Assembly: GCF_018863415.1 (NCBI RefSeq)
Contig: NZ_JAHKSN010000014.1
Location: 1 to 64,000, forward strand
DNA length: 64,000 bases
From: Deinococcus aestuarii
Lineage (GTDB): Bacteria > Deinococcota > Deinococci > Deinococcales > Deinococcaceae
Reading direction: 5' to 3'
Position numbers and translations under genes: made by a program. This document shows positions 9,150 to 18,552 of the stretch, piece after piece. Numbering within the stretch: the stretch's first letter is position 1; each line of letters opens with the position of its first letter. The notes under the pieces were generated by a model. That model saw only the letters and a list, made by a program, of their open reading frames with translations, was not told where the DNA came from and did not search any database.

Positions 9150-10031
9150 TCAGCCCTTGACGGCCCCGGCGGCCATGCCCTTCATCACCATCTGGTTGAG
9201 CAGCAGGTACACGAGCACGGTGGGCGCGACGGCGAGCGCGATGGACGCGAAGGTCGGCCCCCACTCGCGCTGCCCGTACTGCCCGGTGAAGGCGAGCAGG
9301 CCCGACTGGACGGTGCGCATCTCGGGATTCTGCATGAAGGTCAGCGAGAAGAGCAGGTCGTTCCACATGAAGAAGAACTGCACGAGCGCGACCGTCACGA
9401 TGGCATTCATCGTCATGGGGAGGGCGACTTTCGTGAAGACCTGATAGATGCTCGCCCCGTCCACGATGGCCGCCTCGATGACCTCCCGCGCGAAGGTCTT
9501 GAAATACCCGGCGAGGAAGAACACCACCAGCGGCAACCCGAAGGCCGTGTACGCGAGAATCAGCGCGAGACGCGTATCGAGCAGGTGCAGCCGGAAGAAC
9601 ATCGTGAAGAGGGGCAGCAGCGCGATCTGGACAGGCACCATGATCCCCGCCAGGAACAGGATCGACACCGCGCCGCTGAGCCGCCAGCGCATGATCTCCA
9701 GCCCGAAGGCCGCCATCGTCCCCAGCACGATCACCAGCGCGAGGGCCGGGATCACCGAGAGGACGCTGTTCACGAAGTAACGGCTCATGTTCCCTTCCGT
9801 CCAGGCGCGGGCATAGTTCTCCCAGTGCAGCGCCTGCGGGAGCGCCCACATCGGCGCGCTGGAGAACTCGTCCGCACCCTTGAGCGAGGACAGGAAAATC
9901 CACACCACCGGGTACACCGCCACGAACACGACGAGCAGCACGAGGAGGATCATGGGCAGCCGCGAGAGCCAGGCCAGGCGGCCGCCGGGGTGCGTCTTGC
10001 CGGGAAGGGGGAGGGAGGCGGAACGTTGCAT
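9150..10031 (-). CDS. Carbohydrate ABC transporter permease, MalG type
   Basis: A 293-residue inner-membrane permease of the CUT1 class (BPD_transp_1). It has six predicted membrane helices, the first near residues 27-46. The EAA loop that docks the ATPase is visible as EAAIVDGASIYQVFTKVALP near residue 195. Its partner permease lies four bases upstream, and a rhamnosidase lies downstream. The set probably imports rhamnose-containing oligosaccharides. No ATPase gene is present in this set, which is normal for CUT1 systems that share a common MsmK/MalK-type ATPase. Confidence 0.82.
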   Translation of the reverse strand: MQRSASLPLPGKTHPGGRLAWLSRLPMILLVLLVVFVAVYPVVWIFLSSLKGADEFSSAPMWALPQALHWENYARAWTEGNMSRYFVNSVLSVIPALALVIVLGTMAAFGLEIMRWRLSGAVSILFLAGIMVPVQIALLPLFTMFFRLHLLDTRLALILAYTAFGLPLVVFFLAGYFKTFAREVIEAAIVDGASIYQVFTKVALPMTMNAIVTVALVQFFFMWNDLLFSLTFMQNPEMRTVQSGLLAFTGQYGQREWGPTFASIALAVAPTVLVYLLLNQMVMKGMAAGAVKG

Positions 10032-10034
10032 GGG

Positions 10035-10895
10035 TTACTCCCTGGACGCGCCGCGCCGCGCCCGCCAGAAGATCAGCAGCGTGACGAGCAAACACTGGAG
10101 GGCCAGCGTGAGCGCGAGCGTGCTGCCGTAGCCGTACTCGCCGTAGCTGAACGAGGTCTTGTACATGTACAGCGTCAGCGGCGTGGTGGCCGTGCCGGGG
10201 CCGCCGCCCGTCAGCGCCATGATCGAGTCGAATACCTTGAGGGTCCCGTTGAGGCTGAAGATCAGGGACGCCACCGTGATGGGCGCGAGCAGCGGCAGGA
10301 CCACGAAGCGGGCGAGCGTCCAGCCCTGCGCGCCGTCGAGCCGCGCGGCCTCGATGGTCTCCTCGGGGATATCGACCAGGCCGGTGTAGAGCAGGATCGC
10401 GTAGAAGCCCATCGCCTTCCAGATGTCCATCACCCCGATCACCCAGAAGGCGGTCGAGCCCTGCCCCAGCCACGCCTGCACCGCGCCGTCCAGCCCGTAC
10501 TGCGGCGCGATGGCGAAGAGCTTGGCGAACATCTGCGCGACCGCCACCGTGGGCAGCACGACGGGCAGGAACACCAGCGTCCGCACGAGCACCGACGACT
10601 TCCTGAGATAAAAGGCGTACAGCAGCGCGAGCGCGAGGCCGAGGATCACCTGCCCGGCCGAGACGAAGAGGGCGTACTTCGTGCCGAACCACAGGGCCTT
10701 CCAGAAGGTGGGGTCCTGTGCGAGCCGCACGTAGTTGTCCAGGCCCACGAACTTGAACCCGGCGATAGGCGAGCCCTCGTAGACCGTGTAGCCCAGCGAC
10801 CAGAGGATCGGCACGAGCACCACCAGCGCGTAGAGCAGTAGAGCCGGGCCGACGAAGACGAGCACCGCCCGCCAGTCACGCAGCGTTCTTTCCAT
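10035..10895 (-). CDS. Carbohydrate ABC transporter permease, MalF type
   Basis: A 286-residue CUT1 permease with six membrane segments, the first near residues 13-35. Its EAA loop reads EAARLDGAQGWTLARFVVLP near residue 183. It begins with MERTLRDWRAVLVFVGPALL, the usual short cytoplasmic N-terminus. It ends four bases before the MalG-type gene and starts 66 bases after the binding-protein gene, giving the standard binding protein-permease-permease order. Its substrate is inferred from the downstream GH78 gene and the LacI-type regulator. Confidence 0.82.
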   Translation of the reverse strand: MERTLRDWRAVLVFVGPALLLYALVVLVPILWSLGYTVYEGSPIAGFKFVGLDNYVRLAQDPTFWKALWFGTKYALFVSAGQVILGLALALLYAFYLRKSSVLVRTLVFLPVVLPTVAVAQMFAKLFAIAPQYGLDGAVQAWLGQGSTAFWVIGVMDIWKAMGFYAILLYTGLVDIPEETIEAARLDGAQGWTLARFVVLPLLAPITVASLIFSLNGTLKVFDSIMALTGGGPGTATTPLTLYMYKTSFSYGEYGYGSTLALTLALQCLLVTLLIFWRARRGASRE

Positions 10896-10961
10896 ACCTT
10901 CTCCTGGGCACGTCCTGGGAGGTGGGGGCTGGCTCTGTCGCCGGGGCCAGCCCCCCTCAAC

Positions 10962-12229
10962 TCAGCGCAGCGCGGCCTGCAACTGCTGGAGGTAGTCCTG
11001 TGGGCTGAGGTCCCCCGTCACCAGGGGCTGCACGTTGTCCGTCGCCACCGAGGTCGCCTTGGGGCTGAAGTTGGCCTCGAACCACAGGTAGGGGGTTTTC
11101 ACCCCGCCGATCTTCTGCTGCACCAGCCGCGTCAGCGCGGGGGTGTTCGCGGGCGTCCTCGTCACCTTGAAGCCGGTGATCAGGCCCTGGTCGGCGAAGG
11201 CCCGGTTGCCGAAGTTGGAGAAGACGTACTTCATCCACTCCCCCAGCGCGGCGTCGTTCTGCCCCTGATTCACCGCCACCACCAGGCCGGTGTTCACCGA
11301 CCAGTCGTTCGCGGTGCCCCTGCCGCCCCGCACGGTGGGGAAATTGAACAGGCCGATGTTCTGCGCCCCGATCTTGTTCTGCTTGGCGTCGTTAAAGTTC
11401 CCGAGCGCCCAGCCTCCCATGTAGAACATCGCGGCCTTGCCCCCGAGGAAGGTGTCCAGCGCCGTCTGGTAGTCGATGGTGCTCACGCCCCGGCCGAAGT
11501 ACCCCTTCTTCCCGAGGTCTTGCACGGCGGTCACGGCCTCCACGAAGCCGGGGTCGGTGACCTTGAGGGTCCCGGCCTTCACCCGGTCCATCGCGTCCGC
11601 GCCGTACTTGCGGGCGACGTAGCCGCCGATCAATCGGGTCAGCGGCCACTTCTGCTCCCCGGAGGCGGCAAAAGGTTGGACGCCCTTTTTCTGGAAGGTG
11701 TCGGCGGCCCGCACCAGCTCGTCCCAGGTCCGGGGTTCCTTGACGCCGCTTTGCGCGAAGATCTGTTTGTTGTACCAGAAGCCCTCGATGTTCATCTCCA
11801 GCGGCAGCGCGACGAGCTTGCCCCGTTGAGTTTCTTTTGCAGCGTGACGGCGGCGGGGTTGAGCTGGTTGTAGATGCCCAGCCGCTTGAAGGTGGCCTCC
11901 AGGTCGGCGACCTGCCCCCGCCCCTGCAACTGGGCGAGCAGGGTGGGCTGGTCGATGGCGAAGAGCGCCGGGAGGTTGCCACTCGCGGCCAGCAGTTGCA
12001 GTTTCTGCGACAGCTCCGTCTGCGGCGCGTTCTGGTACTGCACCCTCACGCCGGGGCGCGTCTTGGAGTACGCCTGCGAGAGGTCGAGCAGCGTCTTCGT
12101 GTACCCCTGGTCCTCCAGTTGCGGGGTGAGGTAGACGATGGTCTTGTTCCCCTGCGCCTGGGCGCCCGACAGCGCGGCGCCGAGCACCAGCAGGGCGGAG
12201 AGCGGGGCCAAACGGGCGGTCTTGTTCAT
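10962..12229 (-). pseudogene. Sugar ABC transporter substrate-binding protein, frameshifted
   Basis: The two halves of a CUT1 extracellular binding protein (SBP_bac_1) lie in different frames. The first half (12229 to about 11824) has a signal peptide ending in SGAQAQ and continues to TLQKKLNG. The second (about 11820 to 10962) resumes with KLVALPLEMNIEGFWYNKQ and runs intact to the stop. The break is at a run of four Gs on the minus strand (11821-11824); a fifth G would restore one reading frame of about 422 residues. The rest of the operon is intact, so a sequencing undercall in the homopolymer is as likely as a true mutation. A start at 11795 would give only an unusable C-terminal piece. 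Confidence 0.8.
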
Positions 12230-12278
12230 GGGGACTCCTGGCGGGTCGTGACGGGGCGGGCGAACGGACGGCGGGTGG

Positions 12279-12294
12279 ATGTCAACGTTGTGAT
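12279..12294. promoter_or_regulatory. Candidate LacI-family operator before the sugar importer operon
   Basis: The 16-base sequence ATGTCAACGTTGTGAT is centred on AACGTT, the palindromic core typical of LacI-family sites. It lies about 50 bases upstream of the binding-protein start. A 15-of-16-type near copy is found in front of the lacI-type gene itself at 13389-13404. On the minus strand it contains TTGACA, so a bound repressor would cover a -35 box. Confidence 0.5.
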
Positions 12295-12328
12295 CGAGGG
12301 TGTGGATGGGGCGCGGCCTGGCAGGGGC

Positions 12329-13342
12329 CTAGCTCGAACCTCGGAGGACGAGGTGGGTGGGCAGGGTGACCCGCTCGGCGTCCTCTGGAAGGGTTCCGGC
12401 GAGCCGAGCGAGGATCATCTCGGTCGAGCGCTGGCCGAGTTCGGTGAGGGGGTGGTGGACGGTGGTGAGGGGCGGGTCCACGTACTGGGTGATTTCCAGG
12501 TCGTCGAAACCCACGACGGCGAGGTCCTCCGGCACCCGCAGGCCGCGGGCGCGGGCCTCCCGGAGAACGCCAATCGCCATCCGGTCGGAGGCGGCAACGA
12601 CGGCATCGGGGGAAGCTGCCATGAGGGCGTTGAACACCCGCCGCGCCCCCTCGAAGGAGTAGTCCGCCGCGACGACGAGGGCGGGGTCCCGGGCCAGTCC
12701 GCACGCGGCGAGGCCGTCGAAGTAGCCCCCGTACCGCTCGGTGTTGTGGTAGGCCTCCAGGTCGCGCGGGCCGCCCACGAAGCCGATCCGGCGCCGTCCG
12801 CGGGAGTGCAGGTGCTCGACGGCCTGCCGGACCCCCGAGCGGTAGTCCACGCAGATCACGGGGACCCCGGCGGGCAGGTCGGGCTGGTCGATCACCACGA
12901 GCGGGGAGGCGACGAAGGGAGAAAGCGCGGCGGCGTTGCTGGCGAAGGGGATGAAGATGCCCCCGTCGAACTGGCCCTGCGCGAGGCCGCGCCGGTAGGC
13001 CGAGAGGTCCGCGTTCGTGAAGTTCGTCAGGCTGAGGCTGTACCCGTTGGCCTCGGCGGTGGCCGCCATCGCCGCGACGATCACGGCGACCGCCGGGTCG
13101 GCGAGGTTGCCGTAAGGGGGCTTGTCCTCGTTGCCGTAGGCGACCAGCGCGATGGAAAAGGCCTGCCCCAGCCGCATGGCGCGGGCCGCCCGATGCGGCT
13201 GGTAGTCCAGCGCCTTCACCGCCCGCAGCACCGCCGCCCGGGTCTTGTCGCTCACCTTGTCGCCGCCGTTCAGAACGTACGAAACCGTCTTGAAGCTCAC
13301 ACCCGCCTCAGAAGCCACGTCCTTGATCGTCGCGCGACTCAA
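12329..13342 (-). CDS. LacI-family transcriptional regulator
   Basis: A 337-residue LacI/GalR-type repressor. The N-terminal helix-turn-helix reads TIKDVASEAGVSFKTVSYVL, followed by the hinge helix (RAARAMRLGQ near residue 57). The periplasmic-binding-protein-like sensor domain contains DAVVAASDRMAIGVL and VPEDLAVVGFDDLEI, both classical in the family. It is transcribed towards the CUT1 importer and rhamnosidase genes, and near-identical operator-like 16-mers occur before it and before the importer. It is therefore probably autoregulated and the local repressor of oligosaccharide uptake. The effector is unknown but likely to be a rhamnoside. Confidence 0.82.
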   Translation of the reverse strand: MSRATIKDVASEAGVSFKTVSYVLNGGDKVSDKTRAAVLRAVKALDYQPHRAARAMRLGQAFSIALVAYGNEDKPPYGNLADPAVAVIVAAMAATAEANGYSLSLTNFTNADLSAYRRGLAQGQFDGGIFIPFASNAAALSPFVASPLVVIDQPDLPAGVPVICVDYRSGVRQAVEHLHSRGRRRIGFVGGPRDLEAYHNTERYGGYFDGLAACGLARDPALVVAADYSFEGARRVFNALMAASPDAVVAASDRMAIGVLREARARGLRVPEDLAVVGFDDLEITQYVDPPLTTVHHPLTELGQRSTEMILARLAGTLPEDAERVTLPTHLVLRGSS

Positions 13343-13388
13343 TTCCTCACCTCCCTGCCCGCCAAGAAGCGAGCACGTCGTTGTTAGA

Positions 13389-13404
13389 ATGTAAACGTTG
13401 TGAC
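13389..13404. promoter_or_regulatory. Candidate LacI-family operator, autoregulatory
   Basis: ATGTAAACGTTGTGAC lies 47 bases upstream of the lacI-type start. It differs from the site at 12279-12294 at only two positions (A for C in the left arm and the last base). Both share the AACGTT core. The site also lies in the intergenic region upstream of rhaI, so it might affect that promoter too, although that one is about 160 bases further on. Confidence 0.5.
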
Positions 13405-13563
13405 TCGGACTATAGGGGGCGGGGCGTGGGCTGTCAACCCGGGGCCGAAGGGTCGCTTCGCGTCGTTCTCAAGCGTCCAGAACCGAAGTTCATCCCAGTC
13501 ATCCTCTCTGAAGACGACTTGGAACGGCTAGACAGGTCCGGTGGGTGACGACGCAACAAGGTC

Positions 13564-13592
13564 TTGCAAAGTCATGTTCTTTTCGTGTTAGC
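13564..13592 (+). promoter_or_regulatory. Candidate promoter of the rhaI-rhaEW-rhaB operon
   Basis: TTGCAA (13564-13569) is followed after 17 bases by GTTAGC (13587-13592). The -35 is identical to that of rhaMTPQS, and the TGTTAG around the -10 recurs in the regulator promoter near 5238. The transcript would have a leader of about 105 bases before rhaI. The rest of the 362-base intergenic region between the lacI-type gene and rhaI (13405-13563) shows no further recognisable element. Confidence 0.4.
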
Positions 13593-13704
13593 TTCCGGGT
13601 ATGGTCAACGTCGATTGTCAGCCTGGGCGCGCTCGCCGGGGGCTGGCCCTGGGGGTTGCCCTCGCCGACGTGCCGCCCCTCGTCACCGCGCCCAAGGAGT
13701 CCGC

Positions 13705-14913
13705 ATGAACATCGATCAGGTCAAGGCCGCCCTTCGGGAACAGAGGATCGAGACGCCCTCGTGGGGCTACGGCAACTCCGGCACCCGCTTCAAGACCTTC
13801 GCCGCGCCCGGCGCCGCCCGCACCGTCTGGGAGAAGCTCGACGACGCCGCCGAGGTCCAGCGGCTCACCGGGATCGCGCCCTCGGTCGCCCTGCACATTC
13901 CCTGGGACGAGGTGGAGGACTACGGGGAGCTGCGGCGGTACGCCGAGGAGCGCAGCCTGAGCATCGGCGCCATCAACCCGAATGTCTTCCAAGAGGACGT
14001 GTACAAGCTCGGCAGCGTCACCAGTCCCTTCGAGGAGGTACGCGAGCAGGCCATAGGGCACCTCCTCGACTGCGTGGAGGTCATGAAGCAGACGGGCAGC
14101 CGCGACCTCTCCCTGTGGTTCGCGGACGGCACGAACTACCCCGGGCAGGATGACTTGAGAGCCCGTAAGCGGCACCTCCGGGCGGCCCTGAAGCGGGTGC
14201 ACGACGCCCTCCCCGACGGCGCGCGGATGCTCGTCGAGTACAAGCTGTTCGAGCCTGCCTTCTATTACACGGACCTCTTCGACTGGGGGGCGGCGTATGC
14301 GCACTGCCTCGCGGTCGGGGAGAAGGCGCAGGTGCTCGTGGATCTCGGCCACCACGCGCAGGGGGTGAACATCGAGGGCATCGTCGCCTTCCTCCTCGAC
14401 GAGGGGCGGCTGGGCGGCTTCCACTTCAACGCCCGGCGCTACGCCGACGACGACCTGATCGTGGGCACGACCAACCCCTTCGAGCTGTTCGCCATCTACG
14501 CGGAACTCGTGGCCGCCGAGCAGAGCAGCGACGACCTCACCCGCACCACCGCGCAGAACGTGGCCTACATGATCGACCAGAGCCACAACATCGAGCCCAA
14601 GGTGGAGGCGATGCTCTACAGCGTCCTGAACTGCCAGGAGGCGTATGCGAAGGCGCTGCTGATCGACCGCGACCTGTTGAGGGAAGCGCAAGCTGCCGGA
14701 GACGTGCTCGGCGCCCACCGCGTCCTCGCCGACGCCTTCCGCACCGACGTACGTTCCCTCCTCGCGGAGGTGCGGGAGGAGATGGGGGTGCCCGCAGACC
14801 CCATCGCCACTTACCGGGCCAGCAGCTATCAGCAGAAGGTCGCTCAGGAACGCGGCACGGCGGCGGGCGGCGGCGGCTACCCCGTCAAAGAGAAAGTGCT
14901 CGCCGACAAGTAA
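13705..14913 (+). CDS. rhaI: L-rhamnose isomerase
   Basis: A 402-residue xylose-isomerase-like TIM-barrel protein of the RhaI family (L-rhamnose catabolism isomerase, as in rhizobia and Bacillus, distinct from E. coli RhaA). It converts L-rhamnose to L-rhamnulose. Visible motifs are the N-terminal [55 protein letters not shown] with the metal-binding Glu, [14 protein letters not shown] and [15 protein letters not shown]. The ATG at 13705 has AAGGAG five bases upstream. The first ATG-like codon of the longer open frame lies within the promoter region. It starts the catabolic operon and is followed 27 bases later by rhaEW. Confidence 0.88.
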   Translation: MNIDQVKAALREQRIETPSWGYGNSGTRFKTFAAPGAARTVWEKLDDAAEVQRLTGIAPSVALHIPWDEVEDYGELRRYAEERSLSIGAINPNVFQEDVYKLGSVTSPFEEVREQAIGHLLDCVEVMKQTGSRDLSLWFADGTNYPGQDDLRARKRHLRAALKRVHDALPDGARMLVEYKLFEPAFYYTDLFDWGAAYAHCLAVGEKAQVLVDLGHHAQGVNIEGIVAFLLDEGRLGGFHFNARRYADDDLIVGTTNPFELFAIYAELVAAEQSSDDLTRTTAQNVAYMIDQSHNIEPKVEAMLYSVLNCQEAYAKALLIDRDLLREAQAAGDVLGAHRVLADAFRTDVRSLLAEVREEMGVPADPIATYRASSYQQKVAQERGTAAGGGGYPVKEKVLADK

Positions 14914-14940
14914 ACGCCCCTCTCTTCAAGGAGCCCGACC

Positions 14941-17025
14941 ATGACCACCACCCAGTCCAAGACCACCATCCAGAACCGCTGGAACGACGCCGAGGCGCCC
15001 CAGGGCGACGGCCTCGCCTCCCTCACCTACCGCTCCAACCTGCTCGGCGCCGACCGCACGCTCGTCAATATTTACGGCGGCAACACGAGCACCAAGAGCG
15101 TGGAGAAGGACCACCTGGGCCGCGACGTGACGGTCCTGTGGGTGAAGGGCTCGGGCTCCGACATTGCCTCCATTACCGAGAAGGGCTTCGCGGGCCTGAA
15201 GCTGGATGAGGTGCTGCCCCTCTTCGACCGCCCTTCGATGACGGACGAGGAGATGACCGCCTACCTCGACCGCACGACCTTCGAGCCGGGCCGCCCCCGC
15301 CAGAGCATCGAGACGCTGCTGCACGCCTTCGTGCCCGCCAAGCACGTGGACCACACTCACCCCGACGCCATCATCGCCATCGCCTGCACCCCCAACGGGC
15401 AGGAGCTCATGCGCGAGATTTACGGCGACCGGGCCGCGTGGGTGGACTACATCCGCCCCGGCTTCACGTTGAGCCAGCAGATCGGGGCGGCGGTGCGGGA
15501 GAACCCGAACCTGGAAGCCGTCGTGATGGGCAAGCACGGCCTGGTGACGTGGGGTGACACCTCGAAGGAGAGCTACGAGACCACCCTACGCATCATCGGC
15601 GAGGCGCAGGCGTACCTCGACGCGCACCGGCAGGACCCGGCCTTCGGCGGGGCACGGGTCCAGAGCGTGTCCGACGAGGAGGCCCAGACGCTCCTCGCCG
15701 CCGTCCTCCCCATCCTGCGTGGGTCGATGAAGGGGGAGCGACCCGTGATCCTCAACGTGGACCGCAGCTCCGAGGTGCTGGAGTTCGTCAACTCGAACGC
15801 GGCGGCGGAACTGTCCCAAGTCGGCGCGGCGTGCCCCGACCACCTCGTCCACACCAAGCGGGTGCCCCTCTTCCTCGACTGGACCCCGGAGCAGGGTCAG
15901 GACGCCTTGATCCAGGCGGCGAAAGAGGGCGTCGAGCGTTTCAAGGCCGAGTACGCCGCCTACTTCGAGGAGAACAAGACGGAAGGGGACGTGATGTTCA
16001 CGCCCAGCCCGCGCGTGGTGCTGATCCCCGGCCTGGGCATGGTGAACAGCGGCCCCGACGCGCAGGGGGCGGACGTGTCCCGGCAGCTCTACCTCCGCGC
16101 GATTCAGGTGATGAAGAGTGCGAGTGCGCTCGGCGGCTTCGTCTCCCTCACCGCCGCCGAGAGCTACGCGGTCGAATACTGGCCGCTCGAACTGTACAAG
16201 CTCAGCCTCAAGCCCGCGCCGAAGGTGTTCGAGGGTCACGTCGCCCTGGTGACGGGCGCGGCGAGCGGGATCGGTCGCGCCATCGCCCGCAGGCTCGCGC
16301 AGGATGGGGCGCACATCGTCATCGCGGACCTCAACGCGGACGGCGGGGCGGAGGTGGCGGGGGAGCTGATCAAGGCGCGCGGCTACCACCGGGCCACCAG
16401 CGTGGGCATGAACGTGACCGACGAGGCGCAGGTGCAGGGCGCGTACACGCACGCGGTGCTGAATTACGGCGGCGTGGACATGGTAGTGAACAACGCGGGC
16501 ATCGCCTCCAGCGCCCCCATCGAGGAGACCAGCCTCGACATGTGGAACAAGAACCAGAGCATCCTCTCGACCGGGTACTTCCTGGTGGCGCGGGAAGCGT
16601 TCAAGGTCATGAAGTCGCAGGGTACGGGCGGGAACCTCGTCTTTATCGGCTCCAAGAACTCCGTCGCGGCGGGCAAGAACGCGGCGGCCTACAGCGCGGC
16701 GAAGGCGGCGGAACTGCACCTGGCCCGCTGCCTGGCCGAGGAGGGCGGCGCCGCCGGAATCCGGGTGAACAGCGTCCTCCCCGACGGGGTGCTGGCGGGC
16801 TCGGCGATCTGGGACGGCAAGTGGCGCGCCGAGCGGGCGGCGACGTACGGCATTGAGCCCGACAAGCTCGAAGAGTTCTACCGCAACCGCACCACCCTCA
16901 AGGTCAACGTCTTCCCCGAAGACATCGCCGAGGCGGTCGCCTACCTCGGCTCGCCCGCCGCGGGCAAGACGACGGGCGGCGTGCTGACGGTGGACGGCGG
17001 CGTCCCCATCGCCTATGTCCGCTGA
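14941..17025 (+). CDS. rhaEW: Bifunctional rhamnulose-1-phosphate aldolase / L-lactaldehyde dehydrogenase
   Basis: A 694-residue fusion known from Bacillus (RhaEW, formerly YuxG) and alphaproteobacteria. Residues about 1-420 are a class II zinc aldolase (Aldolase_II) with the histidines of KHVDHTHPDAI near residue 140 and the GKHGLVTWG loop. It splits rhamnulose-1-phosphate into dihydroxyacetone phosphate and L-lactaldehyde. Residues about 432-694 are a short-chain dehydrogenase with VTGAASGIGRAIAR, VVNNAGIA and the catalytic YSAAK, which should oxidise lactaldehyde to L-lactate with NAD+. The start has CAAGGAG upstream, and the stop overlaps rhaB by 11 bases. Confidence 0.9.
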   Translation: MTTTQSKTTIQNRWNDAEAPQGDGLASLTYRSNLLGADRTLVNIYGGNTSTKSVEKDHLGRDVTVLWVKGSGSDIASITEKGFAGLKLDEVLPLFDRPSMTDEEMTAYLDRTTFEPGRPRQSIETLLHAFVPAKHVDHTHPDAIIAIACTPNGQELMREIYGDRAAWVDYIRPGFTLSQQIGAAVRENPNLEAVVMGKHGLVTWGDTSKESYETTLRIIGEAQAYLDAHRQDPAFGGARVQSVSDEEAQTLLAAVLPILRGSMKGERPVILNVDRSSEVLEFVNSNAAAELSQVGAACPDHLVHTKRVPLFLDWTPEQGQDALIQAAKEGVERFKAEYAAYFEENKTEGDVMFTPSPRVVLIPGLGMVNSGPDAQGADVSRQLYLRAIQVMKSASALGGFVSLTAAESYAVEYWPLELYKLSLKPAPKVFEGHVALVTGAASGIGRAIARRLAQDGAHIVIADLNADGGAEVAGELIKARGYHRATSVGMNVTDEAQVQGAYTHAVLNYGGVDMVVNNAGIASSAPIEETSLDMWNKNQSILSTGYFLVAREAFKVMKSQGTGGNLVFIGSKNSVAAGKNAAAYSAAKAAELHLARCLAEEGGAAGIRVNSVLPDGVLAGSAIWDGKWRAERAATYGIEPDKLEEFYRNRTTLKVNVFPEDIAEAVAYLGSPAAGKTTGGVLTVDGGVPIAYVR

Positions 17026-18511
17026 GGGGCGGGTCTCCCGGCACGTCGCCATCGACCTCGGGGCGTCGAGCGGGCGGGTGGCCCTCGGCACCCTGCAAGG
17101 CGGGCACCTGAGCGTCGAGGTGCTGCACCGCTTCCCCAACGGCGGCGTCCCCGTGCGCGGCGGCCTGTACTGGGACATCCTCGGCCTGTGGCGCGAGATT
17201 CTGCACGGCCTGAAGCTCGCCTCCTCGCGCGGCCCGGTCGCCAGCGTCGGAGTGAACTCCTGGGCGGTCGATTACGGCCTGCTGGACGACGAGGGCGAAC
17301 TCCTCGGCGGCGTGCACCACTACCGCAGCCCGCGGCTGAACGGCGTGATGGAGCGGGTGCGGGCACACCTCGGGGACGAGGCGATCTACGGGGCGACGGG
17401 CATCCAGTTCCTGCCCTTCAACACCCTGTACCAGCTTGCGGCGGAACGGCCCGAACGGCTCGCCCAGGCACAGACGCTCCTGATGGTCCCCGACCTTCTA
17501 CACTTCTGGCTGTGCGGCGCGCGGGTGACCGAGCGGACGAACGCGAGCACGACGCAGTTCTTCGATCCACGGACGGGGGAATGGGCGACCTCGCTGCTGG
17601 ACGCTCTCGATCTCCCCACCCATCTCCTGCCCCACATCGTCCAGCCAGGTACGGACCTGGGCGAACTGAGCCCCGAGGTCGTGCGTGAGACGGGCCTGCA
17701 CGGCACCCGCGTGATCGCCCCCGCCACGCACGACACCGCCTCCGCCGTCGCCGCCGTTCCCGCTGCGGCAGGTGAGACGGGCTGGGCCTACGTGTCGAGC
17801 GGGACGTGGAGCCTCGTCGGCATCGAGACGCCCGAGCCCGTTCTGACCGACGCCGCCCGCGCCGCCAACCTCACGAACGAGGCGGGCGTGGACGGCACCA
17901 CCCGCCTGCTCAAGAACGTCATGGGCCTGTGGATCGTGCAGGAATGCCGCCGCGCCTGGGGCAACCCCGACTTCGCCGTGCTGTACGAGGGGGCGGCGGG
18001 CGTCCCGGCGGGCGGCCCCCTGATCGACCCCAACGGCGCCCGCTTCCTCCCACCCGGCCTCGACATGCCCGCCCGGGTGCAGGCGTACTGCGCCGAGACC
18101 GGCCAGCACGTCCCCCAGTCCCCGGCGGAGATCGTGCGCTGTGTGCTGGAGAGCCTCGCCCACCGGACGGCGGACGTGCTGGAACAGCTTGAGGCCGTGC
18201 AGGGCGGGCCCATCCACACCGTCTACGTGGTGGGCGGGGGCGCCCAGAGTCACTTCCTCAATCAACTCACCGCCGACCTCTCGGGCCGCACGGTCGTTGC
18301 CGGACCTGTGGAGGCGACGCTGATGGGCAACCTGCTCGTGCAGGCGGAGGCGGGCGGGGACATTCCGAAGGGCGGCGTGCGGGAGGTCGTGCGGGCCTCG
18401 GAGGCCCTGACGACCTTCACGCCGGGCGGCTCCGTTCCTACGGCCCAGCGCGAGCGGTTTCGCCGCCTCACTGTTCACCGTGCGACGGATGAGGCCGTCT
18501 CGCAGGGCTAA
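17015..18511 (+). CDS. rhaB: Rhamnulokinase
   Basis: A 498-residue FGGY-family carbohydrate kinase that phosphorylates L-rhamnulose at C1. It has the ATP phosphate-binding loop AIDLGASSGRVALG near residue 12, the substrate region VGVNSWAVDYGLLD near residue 75, the FGGY hallmark YVSSGTWSLVGIETPEP near residue 265 and the C-terminal adenosine motif VYVVGGGAQSHFLNQ near residue 408. The ATG at 17015 lies inside the end of rhaEW, so the two are probably translationally coupled. The product feeds back to the aldolase, although the gene order puts the kinase last. Confidence 0.88.
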   Translation: MSAEGRVSRHVAIDLGASSGRVALGTLQGGHLSVEVLHRFPNGGVPVRGGLYWDILGLWREILHGLKLASSRGPVASVGVNSWAVDYGLLDDEGELLGGVHHYRSPRLNGVMERVRAHLGDEAIYGATGIQFLPFNTLYQLAAERPERLAQAQTLLMVPDLLHFWLCGARVTERTNASTTQFFDPRTGEWATSLLDALDLPTHLLPHIVQPGTDLGELSPEVVRETGLHGTRVIAPATHDTASAVAAVPAAAGETGWAYVSSGTWSLVGIETPEPVLTDAARAANLTNEAGVDGTTRLLKNVMGLWIVQECRRAWGNPDFAVLYEGAAGVPAGGPLIDPNGARFLPPGLDMPARVQAYCAETGQHVPQSPAEIVRCVLESLAHRTADVLEQLEAVQGGPIHTVYVVGGGAQSHFLNQLTADLSGRTVVAGPVEATLMGNLLVQAEAGGDIPKGGVREVVRASEALTTFTPGGSVPTAQRERFRRLTVHRATDEAVSQG

Positions 18512-18552
18512 AGTTGGGCATCCATCCCCACCGCGTCCAGAGGTAAACCACC

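Noticed and set aside
11800..11830. Programmed ribosomal frameshift in the binding-protein gene
   Set aside because: There is no slippery heptamer with a downstream pseudoknot, and family members are normally made from one frame; a base error or mutation is simpler.
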